DNA of 64,000 bases, taken from NCBI RefSeq assembly GCF_003466125.1, contig NZ_QSOC01000002.1:186001-250000 (forward strand). Reading direction: 5' to 3'. The translations under genes were made by a program, and so were the position numbers. Under the pieces are notes generated by a model. It saw nothing but the letters and a program-made list of their open reading frames with translations. It made no database searches and had not been told where the DNA came from. Below are positions 39,479-48,245 of this stretch, in pieces (the stretch's first letter is position 1; each line of letters starts with the position of its first letter). This stretch comes from Collinsella sp. TM10-22. GTDB taxonomy: Bacteria > Actinomycetota > Coriobacteriia > Coriobacteriales > Coriobacteriaceae.

Positions 39479-39504
39479 TATCGGTAACAAGGCTGTTACC
39501 GATA
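39479..39504. promoter_or_regulatory. Perfect 11 bp palindrome, unknown binding site
   Basis: TATCGGTAACA and TGTTACCGATA are exact inverted copies around AGGC. The site lies 40 bases after the resolvase gene. Its GTAACA/TGTTAC core resembles the ends of the 57 bp palindrome arms, but the rest differs. Confidence 0.55.
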
Positions 39505-39543
39505 CCGCCTCGCGTGGGCGCCAATCGGACGTGCCGCAAACCC

Positions 39544-40149
39544 CTACCCCGACTCGCGCATCCAGCGATCGAACGTCCCCACGCACACGCCCAGGCGCTT
39601 TGCCGCCTGGCTGCGGGTAATATCGCCTGCCTCATAGCTATCGCGCACCAGCTCAAACTGAGGAGGGCACGGCTTGCGAGGTCGACCGAAACGGACCCCT
39701 CGCGCCCGTGCCGCTGCAATTCCCTCCGCCTGGCGCCGATGGATATTCTCGCGCTCCACCTGCGCCACGTAGCTCAGCAGTTGCAGCACTATATCGGCAA
39801 TCAGGGTGTTGGTCACATCCGGCGCGCCGCTGGCCCTGGCGCGCGTGTCAAGCAATGGCATGTCCAACACCACAATGGCAACTCCGAGCTCCTTGGTAAT
39901 GCGTCGCCATTCCTCAAGAATCTCGGAGTAATTACGACCAAGTCGGTCGATAGAAAGCACCACCAGCACGTCCCCGTCTCCCAGGACGTGCAGCAGCTCG
40001 CGATAACGCGGTCGATCGAAGTCCTTGCCGCTCGCATGGTCGGCATAAATATTCGCCGAGCCCACGCCATAGGCGCCCAGCGCATCCAGCTGCCGATTAA
40101 GATTCTGATCGCGCGAACTCACCCGCGCATAACCGTACACCGTCGCCAT
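39544..40149 (-). CDS. Serine recombinase (resolvase/invertase family)
   Basis: This 201-residue protein has the N-terminal catalytic domain MATVYGYARVSSRDQNLNRQL with the nucleophile Ser, then YADHASGKDFDRP and LSIDRLGRN, followed by RRQAEGIAAARARG and a C-terminal helix-turn-helix (DITRSQAAKRLGVCVGTFDRWM). It is full length for a resolvase/invertase. A palindrome overlaps its promoter region at 40167-40210. No inverted invertible segment or transposase was found nearby, so it may be a lone element remnant or a local site-specific recombinase. Confidence 0.9.
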   Translation of the reverse strand: MATVYGYARVSSRDQNLNRQLDALGAYGVGSANIYADHASGKDFDRPRYRELLHVLGDGDVLVVLSIDRLGRNYSEILEEWRRITKELGVAIVVLDMPLLDTRARASGAPDVTNTLIADIVLQLLSYVAQVERENIHRRQAEGIAAARARGVRFGRPRKPCPPQFELVRDSYEAGDITRSQAAKRLGVCVGTFDRWMRESG

Positions 40150-40166
40150 CTCATCCCCGCTTTCTT

Positions 40167-40210
40167 GTAAACCTGCCAAAAAGGGATAGGTTTATTTTGG
40201 TAGGTTTTAC
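40167..40210. repeat. CCAAAA/TTTTGG palindrome upstream of the resolvase
   Basis: GTAAACCTGCCAAAA (40167-40181) and TTTTGGTAGGTTTTAC (40195-40210) are inverted copies with one mismatch and one gap around a 13-base loop. The inner 30 bases recur nearly unchanged at 52331-52360, upstream of secA, so it is a dispersed repeat rather than a resolvase-only site. Confidence 0.75.
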
Positions 40211-40326
40211 CTCTCAAATAGCAGGTAAGCGGGCGGCCGAGCAGACGGCAAGGTAGCCACGATTCAAATGCGGAGGGCGGCCCCGAAAGACCGCCCTCCG
40301 CTCTCCCGCCACGAGTCGGGATTTAG

Positions 40327-42462
40327 CTAATGGATAAGCTTAAAGTCCAAGTGCCCGCGCGTGGTATTGACGCGCGAGACCTCGATGATCACGCGCTGCC
40401 CCAGCTCGTAACGAGCGCCCGTGTCGGCGCCCGTCAGCGTAAGCGCGTCCTCGTCGAACTCGAACCACTCGTTGCCCAGGCTCTTGATGGAAACCAATCC
40501 CTCAACCTGCGTGAGATCAAGACGCACAAAGAGACCCATGCTGCTAACCCACGAGACCGTTCCGGCATAGCGCTCGCCCAGGCGATCCTCGTAGTACTGG
40601 GCAATCTTGATCTTTTGCGTCGCGTGGCTGGCGGCGTCGGCCGCGCGCTCGGCATCGCTGCACGCACGGCATGTTTGCGGCAGAATGCGCGGAAGCGACT
40701 CCCGGCCTTTTCCGATCAGCCTGGGCGTACGCACTAAGGCGTCTTTCCCACCCAGCTGTTCGTATGCCAACTGCAGTTTGAGCACGCGGTGCACCACCAG
40801 ATCGGGGTAGCGACGGATGGGACTCGTAAAGTGACAGTAGCACGGCGCGGCGAGCGCAAAGTGGCCCTCGTTACGCGGTTTGTACAGCGCGCGCTGCATG
40901 CTGCGCAGAAGCAGCGTGTTGACGAGCGGTGCGTTGGCCGTACCGGCGGCAGCATCAACTGCAGCCTGTAGTTCATCGGGACTCCCCAGGGCAATACCGG
41001 CAGCACGGCGATCGTCGATGATGCCGAGCTGCGCCAGCGCAACGGCGGCACCGTGCAGGCTATCGGGGCTCGGATCCTCATGCACGCGATAGCAGGCCTC
41101 GATATCACGGTCTGCCAGCCACTCTGCAACGCACTCGTTGGCGAGCAGCATGGCTTCCTCGATAAGCGACGTAGCACACGAACGCTCACGCGCGACAATC
41201 TGCATGGGTACTCCGTCCTCATCCAATAGAGCGCGGATCTCGGCCGTGTCAAAATCGACTGAGCCGCGGGCGCGACGAATGCGACGGCGAAGTTCGGCGA
41301 GTTCGTTGGCGGCGACAAGGAAATCGCCGAGATCGACGTTGCAGCCGCGAGCGGCCTCCTCGCACGCAAGACCGCGCTCAAGCGCTTCCTCGCGCGAGGT
41401 CTCGGCAGCCGCAACATCCTCGGCCGCACCCTCCAGCACCGAATACTCAACCGCGCCGGCACGCACCAGCAGCGCCTCGGCGCCGTCATAATCCATGCGC
41501 ACACGCGAGCGAATCACGCTGGGGTACGGATCGTAATGGCGAACGTGGCCCTGCGCATCGAGCTCAATGTCAACGGTAAACGCCAGACGGTCCTCGTCAG
41601 GGCGAAGCGAGCACAGGTCACAGGACAGGCGTTCGGGCAGCATGGGAAGCACGCGATCGGCCAGATACACCGATGTCGTACGATGGCGAGCCTCAAGATC
41701 GATATGCCCGTTCCAAGCCACATAGTGAGAAACGTCAGCGATATGCACACCCAGTTTGTAGCCGCCCCCGGGTGTGCGCTCCAGCGAAATGGCATCGTCA
41801 AAGTCACGCGCGTCGACCGGGTCGATCGTGATGACAAAGCGGTCGCGCAGGTCGCGGCGAAGCGGATCTTTAAGCGCCGCGGTCACATCGAGCGAAAGTC
41901 CCTCGGCCTCGTCCAGCGCGGCCTCGGGATAGCTATCGGTATAGCCGTAACGCGCCATCACATATTGAACGCCCAAATCGGGCGCGCCATCTCCGCCAAT
42001 GCGGCGCTCGATCGTCACGGTGCCCGATTCCAGGCGCGTCGGGTAGGTCAAAATGCGCGCGACAACGGCATCACCCGGGTGGACGCCCAGACAATCCGCC
42101 GAGGTATCCTCGGGCAGAATGAAGAAGTCGGCCTTCAGACGCGAATCGAGCGGCTCGATCACACCGAGCGGACCGGCGGTCTGGTACGTGCCCACCACGC
42201 TTATGGCTGCGCGCTCAACCACGCCTTCGATCACGGCGCGCCGTTCACCGTGTGGGCTGTTCTTAATGCTCACGGCAACGGTATCTCCATCCATGATCTC
42301 GCGCTTACCGCGACCCATGACCTTGTAGTCGCCGTTTTCGGTTACAACGTAGGCGCTATGCTCATGGAGCTGCACGCGTCCGGTCAGGCTCGGACGGCGT
42401 TCGCTGCGCACCGGCCCGCGCTTATTGCGAGCTCCACGCTTATGCTTATTATTGCGCCCCAT
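40327..42462 (-). CDS. rnr: Ribonuclease R (RNB-domain exoribonuclease)
   Basis: This 711-residue protein has a basic N-terminus, OB-fold cold-shock-like domains (about 25-190), the RNB catalytic domain with DPVDARDFDDAIS (metal-binding Asp residues) and HIADVSHYV, and a C-terminal S1 domain (ERYAGTVSWVSSMGLFVRLD). It degrades structured RNA 3' to 5', and in other bacteria acts with SmpB and tmRNA. AGGAGG precedes ATG at 42462. It appears to be transcribed alone. Confidence 0.94.
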   Translation of the reverse strand: MGRNNKHKRGARNKRGPVRSERRPSLTGRVQLHEHSAYVVTENGDYKVMGRGKREIMDGDTVAVSIKNSPHGERRAVIEGVVERAAISVVGTYQTAGPLGVIEPLDSRLKADFFILPEDTSADCLGVHPGDAVVARILTYPTRLESGTVTIERRIGGDGAPDLGVQYVMARYGYTDSYPEAALDEAEGLSLDVTAALKDPLRRDLRDRFVITIDPVDARDFDDAISLERTPGGGYKLGVHIADVSHYVAWNGHIDLEARHRTTSVYLADRVLPMLPERLSCDLCSLRPDEDRLAFTVDIELDAQGHVRHYDPYPSVIRSRVRMDYDGAEALLVRAGAVEYSVLEGAAEDVAAAETSREEALERGLACEEAARGCNVDLGDFLVAANELAELRRRIRRARGSVDFDTAEIRALLDEDGVPMQIVARERSCATSLIEEAMLLANECVAEWLADRDIEACYRVHEDPSPDSLHGAAVALAQLGIIDDRRAAGIALGSPDELQAAVDAAAGTANAPLVNTLLLRSMQRALYKPRNEGHFALAAPCYCHFTSPIRRYPDLVVHRVLKLQLAYEQLGGKDALVRTPRLIGKGRESLPRILPQTCRACSDAERAADAASHATQKIKIAQYYEDRLGERYAGTVSWVSSMGLFVRLDLTQVEGLVSIKSLGNEWFEFDEDALTLTGADTGARYELGQRVIIEVSRVNTTRGHLDFKLIH

Positions 42463-42595
42463 GGCGCCTCCTAACTATCGATGGTCGTTTACACCCCAAG
42501 AGTCTACCCAAATGGTCCTTAGGGGGCGGAGGAAAACGGTCACATAGATAGACCAGCGCCACGATGATCCGCAATCCTGCCGTTCCCTAGGGATC

Positions 42596-42629
42596 AAAAA
42601 ACGGGCCGCCCCATAAGAGACGACCCGTT
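42596..42629 (-). terminator. Terminator of ftsEX
   Basis: On the minus strand AACGGGTCG pairs with CGGCCCGTT with a longer imperfect stem, followed by a T run, 25 bases after the ftsX stop. Confidence 0.85.
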
Positions 42630-42653
42630 GGAAGGGGTGAATTCCAGGCATGC

Positions 42654-43574
42654 CTACACGCGCAGGTAGCGGCGCATGGCGATGGCAGAACCAAAGAGAC
42701 CGATAATCACGCCGACCAGAATCAGCGCAGCATAGGTCACCAGGTAGTACTGCATCGGCAGGGCAAACGACATCCAGCCGATGCTCTCCTGCAGACGCGG
42801 AATCATCAGATTACGCAGCAGCTCCAGAACACCGATGGAAAGCAGCGAGCCCAAAATGGCCTGCAGTACGCCCTCGGTGATAAACGGGCCACGAATGAAG
42901 CCGTTGCTGGCGCCGACCAGACGCATAATCGCAATCTCACGACGACGCGCCGTGATGGACAGGCGAATCGTGTTGTTGATGAAGATGAATGCGATAAAGG
43001 TCAGAAGGCCAACGAGCACCACGGCGGCGATGCGGATGTAGTTGGTCACCTGGAACAGGCGGCTCACTTCCTCCTGGCCGTACAGCACGCTCGCGTTGAC
43101 GTCGCCGTCATCCGCGATCTTCTGGAAATCGGCATTCTTCTTGAGCTTCTTGGCCGTGCTTTCGACCTGAGACGGATCGTCCATCTCAATCGCGAACGAG
43201 GCCGGAAGCGGGTTCTGGCCGTCGAGCGCACTCATGGTGGCATCGGCGTTGCCCGACATCTTGCTCGTATACTCGGCCAGCGCGTCGTCCTTATCCTTAT
43301 AGGTCACGGACTTGACGTTACTCCACGTCTTGAGCTCGGCCTCAAAGGCCTGGACGTCCGCCTGGTCGGCATCATCGCTGATGAATGCGTTGATAACAAC
43401 CTGATCCTCGACGGTGCCGATCACGGAGTTCAGCATCGCGGAGCCCATAATGAACAGACCGATGATAAACAGCGAAAGGAAGATCGTGATGACGGCGCCG
43501 AGCGAGGTAGTCCAGTTACGGAAGAAGTGGCTGATTGCCTCTTTGAAGGAGTAGCCCACGTTAGTTGGTGCCAT
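42654..43574 (-). CDS. ftsX: Cell division protein FtsX
   Basis: This 306-residue protein has the FtsX layout: cytoplasmic start (YSFKEAISHFFRNWTTS), TM1 (about 27-48), a large outer domain (about 50-180) and three C-terminal membrane segments. RLSITARRREIAIMRLVGAS is the conserved cytoplasmic coupling motif. It works with FtsE to activate peptidoglycan hydrolases during division. Its start overlaps the end of ftsE by 14 bases. Confidence 0.95.
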   Translation of the reverse strand: MAPTNVGYSFKEAISHFFRNWTTSLGAVITIFLSLFIIGLFIMGSAMLNSVIGTVEDQVVINAFISDDADQADVQAFEAELKTWSNVKSVTYKDKDDALAEYTSKMSGNADATMSALDGQNPLPASFAIEMDDPSQVESTAKKLKKNADFQKIADDGDVNASVLYGQEEVSRLFQVTNYIRIAAVVLVGLLTFIAFIFINNTIRLSITARRREIAIMRLVGASNGFIRGPFITEGVLQAILGSLLSIGVLELLRNLMIPRLQESIGWMSFALPMQYYLVTYAALILVGVIIGLFGSAIAMRRYLRV

Positions 43575-44781
43575 AGTTGCCGTAACCTCCCCTCTCCTGG
43601 TCGCGGATAACGTGGCCGCCCTCGAGGGCGATCACGCGACGGTGCATGCTATCGACCATCTCGCGGTCGTGCGTGGCGACGATCACGGTGGTGCCGGTGC
43701 GGTTAATACGCTCGAGCAGCTTCATGATGCCCAGCGAGATCGCCGGGTCGAGGTTACCCGTGGGCTCGTCGCAGATCAGCAGCGGCGGACGGTTGACCAT
43801 AGCGCGGGCGACGGCAACGCGCTGCTGCTCGCCACCGGAAAGCTGGTCGGGCAGCGAGTCCATCTGATCGGCAAGACCGACCAGACGCAGCACCTCGGGC
43901 ACCTGGCTGCGAATGACGCCCTTGGGCTTGCCGATGCACTGCAGGGCAAACGCCACGTTTTCGTAGGCGGTCTTTTGCGGCAGAAGCTTAAAGTCCTGGA
44001 ACACGGCGCCAATCTGGCGGCGCAGGAACGGAACCTTGCGGTTCTTGATCTTCATGAGGTCCTGACCGGCAACCAGGATGCGGCCACTCGTCGGCTTGAC
44101 GTCGCGGTTGAGCGTCGATAGCAGCGTGGTCTTACCCGAGCCGGAGTGACCGACCAGGAAGACGAACTCGCCCGGATAGATCTCGATGTTGATATCGTCG
44201 AGCGCGGGCTTGTTGGGCTGTGCCGGATAGATCTTGGTGACATGCTCCATAAGGATGACGGGCTCGACACCGGCCTGCTTGGCCATCTTCTTGCGGCTGG
44301 CCTGCGGATCGATGGGCGCAAACACCGACGTAAAATCGGGATTGTTGAGCGCGTTATCGAGGCTTGCGACCTCGGCTGCCTGATCGCTCTTGACCACCGG
44401 GGCAGCAGGCTGCGTGGGGTCGGGAATAGCGGCAAAGAGGCCGGACTGCGCAGGCTGAGGAACCGGCGTCGCAGGGGCCATGGGGTCGGGAATGCCGGCC
44501 ATGGTAGGCTGCGGCGTGGCGGCGCCAGCCTGAGACTGCTCCACGCGAGCGGTCACGGCCTGAACGGGCTCAAAACCCGCCGTGCCGGAAAGCGCGACAT
44601 CGCTGGTGGGATTGTAGGCAAAGGGATCGGATGCCGGCTGTGCCTGATCTGCCGGCTGAGCGGGGGCCTGAGCAACAGGCTGGCCCTCTGAATCCGGAGT
44701 GGCGAAACGACTGCCCTGGACGCCTGTCTGCGTCTTGGGGGCATCATCGCCCGCACCGGAGGTACGGAAGTGGTTACCCAC
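43561..44781 (-). CDS. ftsE: Cell division ATPase FtsE with long N-terminal extension
   Basis: The ATPase domain (about 173-406) has GHSGSGKTT (Walker A, residues 211-219), LSGGEQQRVAVARAM (signature), LLICDEPTGNLDP (Walker B) and ATHDREMVDS (H-loop), matching FtsE. The first 170 residues are a Pro/Ala/Gln-rich low-complexity extension with repeated IPDP, absent from the usual 220-230-residue FtsE. The start is GTG at 44781 with AAGGAG upstream, and the extension keeps coding-like composition. An internal start at Met166 (44286) is the alternative. FtsE energises FtsX. Confidence 0.9.
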   Translation of the reverse strand: MGNHFRTSGAGDDAPKTQTGVQGSRFATPDSEGQPVAQAPAQPADQAQPASDPFAYNPTSDVALSGTAGFEPVQAVTARVEQSQAGAATPQPTMAGIPDPMAPATPVPQPAQSGLFAAIPDPTQPAAPVVKSDQAAEVASLDNALNNPDFTSVFAPIDPQASRKKMAKQAGVEPVILMEHVTKIYPAQPNKPALDDINIEIYPGEFVFLVGHSGSGKTTLLSTLNRDVKPTSGRILVAGQDLMKIKNRKVPFLRRQIGAVFQDFKLLPQKTAYENVAFALQCIGKPKGVIRSQVPEVLRLVGLADQMDSLPDQLSGGEQQRVAVARAMVNRPPLLICDEPTGNLDPAISLGIMKLLERINRTGTTVIVATHDREMVDSMHRRVIALEGGHVIRDQERGGYGNYGTN

Positions 44782-44883
44782 TGGTGCTCCTTATCGTCGT
44801 GCGTTTAAACTACATGAGCGCTTTGTATTTTAGCAGCATTAGCTTTGCTGCACATAAGAAGCATGGCGGGGTTTGGTCTCACC

Positions 44884-45006
44884 GGCCGCGCGCAGGGTTA
44901 CCTCCCAAATCGTCCTCGGACATGTCGGAGCCCCCGCTGCGCACTACGTGCGGCGGGGGCTCCTCCGTCCTGCGGAAAGATTTGGGAGGTAACCCTGCGC
45001 GCGGCC
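44884..45006. other. Large nested palindrome with 28 bp perfect arms
   Basis: Arms at 44884-44911 and 44979-45006 are exact 28-base inverted copies. Inside, GAGCCCCCGC (about 44928-44937) pairs with GCGGGGGCTC (44952-44961). The whole 123 bases could form a very stable cruciform or RNA hairpin in the 367-base gap between ftsE and the transketolase terminator. No coding frame fits. Confidence 0.9.
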
Positions 45007-45148
45007 TGCGGCTACTAAGGGGCCGCCGCGTTTATCTTACGGTGCTGCATATACAAAGTTGGAAGGGTCTGAATTGCACTTTGCTGGTCTGGGCCCGTTT
45101 CCCGGAGAAAGCCCTTGCTTGGTGCGGGCCTAATTTGTTTGTTGCCGA

Positions 45149-45184
45149 CAAAAAACAGGGGCGTCCTCTTTGAGGACGCCCCTG
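45149..45184 (-). terminator. Terminator of the transketolase operon
   Basis: CAGGGGCGTCCTC pairs with GAGGACGCCCCTG around TTT; on the minus strand TTTTTT follows, about 48 bases after the stop. Confidence 0.92.
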
Positions 45185-45232
45185 CTATGGATTGCATACG
45201 GTTGCTGAAGCGATACTTTGCCTCGTCTTGTC

Positions 45233-46174
45233 CTAGGCCAAGAACTCCTTGGTGGTCGCCACGATGTTGGCGGCGTCCAGGCCGTACTTGTGCAGGAGCT
45301 CTGCACCCGGGCCGGACTCGCCAAAGGTGTCGTTAACGCCAATCTTCTTGAGCGGCGTCGGGCACTGCTCGCACAGGACATCGGCAACGGCGCTGCCCAG
45401 ACCACCGATCACGGAGTGCTCCTCGACGGTCACGACGTGGCCGGTCTTGGTAGCGCTCTTGACGATCAGGTCGGCGTCGATGGGCTTGATGGTGTGCATG
45501 TTGATGACCTCGGCGTCGATACCCTCGGCAGCAAGCTGCTCGGCGGCCTCGAGGGCCTCGCCGACCATCAGACCACAGGCAATGATGGTAACGTCGGCGC
45601 CCTCGCGCATAACGATGCCCTTGCCCAACTCGAACTTATAGTTCTCGGGGTCGTTGATAACCGGCGAGGCCAGACGGGCAAAGCGCATGTACACAGGGCC
45701 GTCGCACTCGTAGGCGGCGCGCGTCACGGCGCGGGCCTCGACGTCGTCGGCGGGAACGATAACGGTCATGCCAGGGATAACGCGCATGAGGGCGATATCC
45801 TCGCAGCACTGGTGCGTGGCGCCGTCCTCGCCCACCGAGATACCGGCATGCGTGGCGCCAATCTTAACGTTGAGATGCGGATAGCCGATGGAGTTGCGGA
45901 CCTGCTCAAAGGCGCGGCCGGCGGCGAACATGGCAAAGGTGCTCGCAAAGGCAACGCGGCCGGTGGTCGCGATACCGGCGGCAACACCCATCAGGTTGCT
46001 CTCGGCGATACCCACATCGAAGAAACGATCGGGGCAGGCGGCCTTAAACTTGCCGGTCTGCGTGGCGGCGGCCAGGTCGGCGTCGAGGACCACAAAGTCG
46101 TCGTGCTCGTTGGCGAGCTCGACGAGGGCCTCGCCGTAGCTTACGCGCGTGGCGATTTTCTTGACGTCTGCCAT
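45233..46174 (-). CDS. Transketolase, C-terminal subunit
   Basis: This 313-residue protein has the transketolase pyrimidine-binding and C-terminal domains: DADLAAATQTGKF, DVGIAESNLMGVAAG, THAGISVGEDGATHQ and the C-terminal FGESG. It pairs with the N-terminal subunit encoded upstream to make a split transketolase for the non-oxidative pentose phosphate pathway. ATG at 46174 is one base after the N-subunit stop, so the two are translated together. Confidence 0.94.
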   Translation of the reverse strand: MADVKKIATRVSYGEALVELANEHDDFVVLDADLAAATQTGKFKAACPDRFFDVGIAESNLMGVAAGIATTGRVAFASTFAMFAAGRAFEQVRNSIGYPHLNVKIGATHAGISVGEDGATHQCCEDIALMRVIPGMTVIVPADDVEARAVTRAAYECDGPVYMRFARLASPVINDPENYKFELGKGIVMREGADVTIIACGLMVGEALEAAEQLAAEGIDAEVINMHTIKPIDADLIVKSATKTGHVVTVEEHSVIGGLGSAVADVLCEQCPTPLKKIGVNDTFGESGPGAELLHKYGLDAANIVATTKEFLA

Positions 46175-46175
46175 C

Positions 46176-47006
46176 CTAGAGCTCCTCTCCGGCGGCCGTG
46201 AGCTCTGCCATGGCCTGCTCAAACTGTTCATCGTTGGGGGCCTTGCCGTGCCAACCCACCTGGTTCTCCATAAAGGAAACGCCCTTGCCCTTCATGGTCT
46301 CGGCGATAATGGCGGTCGGCTGGCCCTTGGTGGCGCGGGCCTCGGCAAAGGCGGCGCGGATCTGATCGAAATCGTTGCCGTCGGCAAGCTCCACCACGTG
46401 GAACTTAAAGGCGCGGAACTTGTCTGCCAGCGGCATGGGGTCGTTGACCTCCTCGACGGGACCATCGATTTGCAGGCCGTTGTGGTCAACGATCACGCAA
46501 AGGTTATCGAGCTGCTGGTTGCCGGCAAACATGGCGGCCTCCCAGACCTGGCCTTCCTCGCTCTCGCCATCACCCAGCAGGGCGTAGGTGCGATAGTCAT
46601 CGCCCCAGTGCTTGGCGGCAACCGCCATGCCCACGGCGGCGGAGATGCCCTGGCCCAGCGAGCCGGTGGACATATCGACGCCCGGGGTGTCGTTCATGTT
46701 GGGGTGGCCCTGCAGGTGGCTACCGATATGGCGCAGCGTCTCGAGATCCTCCTTGGGGAAGAACCCACGCTCGGCGAGCACGGCGTACAGACCCGGAGCA
46801 CAGTGGCCCTTGGAGAGCACAAAGCGATCGCGGTCGGCCTTGTGGGGATCAGCCGGGTCGACGTTCATTTCCTCAAAGTACAGATAGGTCATGATGTCGG
46901 CAGCGCCGAGCGAACCGCCCGGATGGCCGGACTTGGCAGCGTGCACGCCGGTGACGATGCCCTTCCTAACCTCGTTGGCAACCTTTTTGAGCTCTTCGTC
47001 GCTCAT
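46176..47006 (-). CDS. Transketolase, N-terminal (TPP-binding) subunit
   Basis: This 276-residue protein has SGHPGGSLGAADI, STGSLGQGISAAVGMA and the thiamine diphosphate motif LLGDGESEEGQVWEA...NNG-like DHNGLQIDG, marking the N-terminal half of transketolase. It starts at 47006 after GGAAGG. Split transketolases of this type are common in Firmicutes and Actinobacteria. No feature was recognised in the 207 bases upstream. Confidence 0.94.
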   Translation of the reverse strand: MSDEELKKVANEVRKGIVTGVHAAKSGHPGGSLGAADIMTYLYFEEMNVDPADPHKADRDRFVLSKGHCAPGLYAVLAERGFFPKEDLETLRHIGSHLQGHPNMNDTPGVDMSTGSLGQGISAAVGMAVAAKHWGDDYRTYALLGDGESEEGQVWEAAMFAGNQQLDNLCVIVDHNGLQIDGPVEEVNDPMPLADKFRAFKFHVVELADGNDFDQIRAAFAEARATKGQPTAIIAETMKGKGVSFMENQVGWHGKAPNDEQFEQAMAELTAAGEEL

Positions 47007-47213
47007 TGTGCCTTCCTTTCATCCTCATTAGACAAAATGCGCACGGCACAGAAGGTAATCCCAACACAGCCGCAATGCACGTACGTCATTCATTATGCTG
47101 GAAACTGATGGCTTTACCAGACTTTTTATCATTATTTGAGCAATTTAGCAGGCAGACCCGCTGATGAAACGGTTTATCAATGTGAACGTCTTTTGGATGG
47201 GGCGCAGCCTGCC

Positions 47214-48104
47214 CTACGCGTTAATGTCCTTGAATCCCTCGCCAAAGGTTTCCGTAACATCGGCAACCGTCACAATGGCGTGAGGATCGCGCTCGCGCAC
47301 GATCGTCTTCAGGGTGTTGAGCTCTCGACGGCTCACGATGACCATAATCACCGGCTTCTCGGCGCCCGAATACATACCGGTCGCCTTTAACTTGGTGCAG
47401 CCGCGGCCCAGGCCATACATGATGTCGGCCGCGATATCGGGGAAGTTGTCCGAGATGATGAGCACCATACGACGCTTGTTGCCGCCATCGACCACAGCAT
47501 CGATCACGTAGCCGCTGATCACCATCGAAAGACCTGCATACAGCGCGTTTTCGACCGAAAAGACCGGGGCCGACAGCGCGCACACGGCAACATCGATCGC
47601 CATGACGGTGGAGCCCACCGGTAGCGACGTATTGCGCGAGATGATCTGGCCGATCGTGTCGGAGCCGCCGGTGTTGGCACCGGCGCGCAGCACCATGCCG
47701 TAGCCGATGCCCGTGATAATGCCGCCCCACATAGCGGGCAGCATCAGATCGGCATGTGCCAACGGCGCCACAAACGGAGCGAACAGGTCGGTGAAAAAGC
47801 CCAGCAGCACAAAGCCCGTCGCGGTCTGCACCACATAGAACATGCCGCCCTCGCGCATAACGACCAGCAGCAGCAAGGCATTCATCACGATGGTCTGGAT
47901 ACCGACGGGAAGCGATATGCCATGCGAGGCGCCGACCGCCTGGATAATGGTGGCAAGGCCCGTAACGCCACCGGCAGCAAGGCCGTTGGGAATCAAAAAC
48001 AGGTCGGTCGCAATAGCGGCCAGAGCGCACCCCAACATAATCTGGGGCAGATCGCGAAAGAAGTTCATCGAAAGAATGCGCTTGATGTCCAGACGATATG
48101 CCAT
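47214..48104 (-). CDS. YitT family membrane protein
   Basis: This 296-residue protein has five N-terminal membrane segments (about 15-195) with AAGGVTGLATII and GANTGGSDTIGQI, and a C-terminal soluble DUF2179 domain (KATGMYSG, VIMVIVSRREL). This is the YitT/DUF161 architecture. The family is of unproven function, perhaps small-molecule transport. GGGAGG precedes ATG at 48104. It stands alone, after the prfB terminator. Confidence 0.9.
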   Translation of the reverse strand: MAYRLDIKRILSMNFFRDLPQIMLGCALAAIATDLFLIPNGLAAGGVTGLATIIQAVGASHGISLPVGIQTIVMNALLLLVVMREGGMFYVVQTATGFVLLGFFTDLFAPFVAPLAHADLMLPAMWGGIITGIGYGMVLRAGANTGGSDTIGQIISRNTSLPVGSTVMAIDVAVCALSAPVFSVENALYAGLSMVISGYVIDAVVDGGNKRRMVLIISDNFPDIAADIMYGLGRGCTKLKATGMYSGAEKPVIMVIVSRRELNTLKTIVRERDPHAIVTVADVTETFGEGFKDINA

Positions 48105-48116
48105 GCTGCCTCCCTC

Positions 48117-48143
48117 AAAAAAGCGCACCCAAACGGATGCGCT
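48117..48143 (-). terminator. Terminator of secA-prfB
   Basis: AAGCGCA pairs with TGCGCTT on the minus strand, followed by six T, about 100 bases after the prfB stop. Its hairpin core is shared with the rpmE terminator at 52470-52510. Confidence 0.85.
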
Positions 48144-48245
48144 TTGAGCTTCTTCTTGTATTCGATTTTACCGATTCGCCGACCAAATACCACCCCCGCT
48201 CAGGGTCCGTATTGGCCACATCTGCCCAAAGCCAACCCTATGGGT

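Noticed and set aside
40167..40210. Dedicated res site of the serine resolvase
   Set aside because: The inner part occurs again upstream of secA, so it is better treated as a dispersed repeat; a role in recombination is left as a hypothesis.
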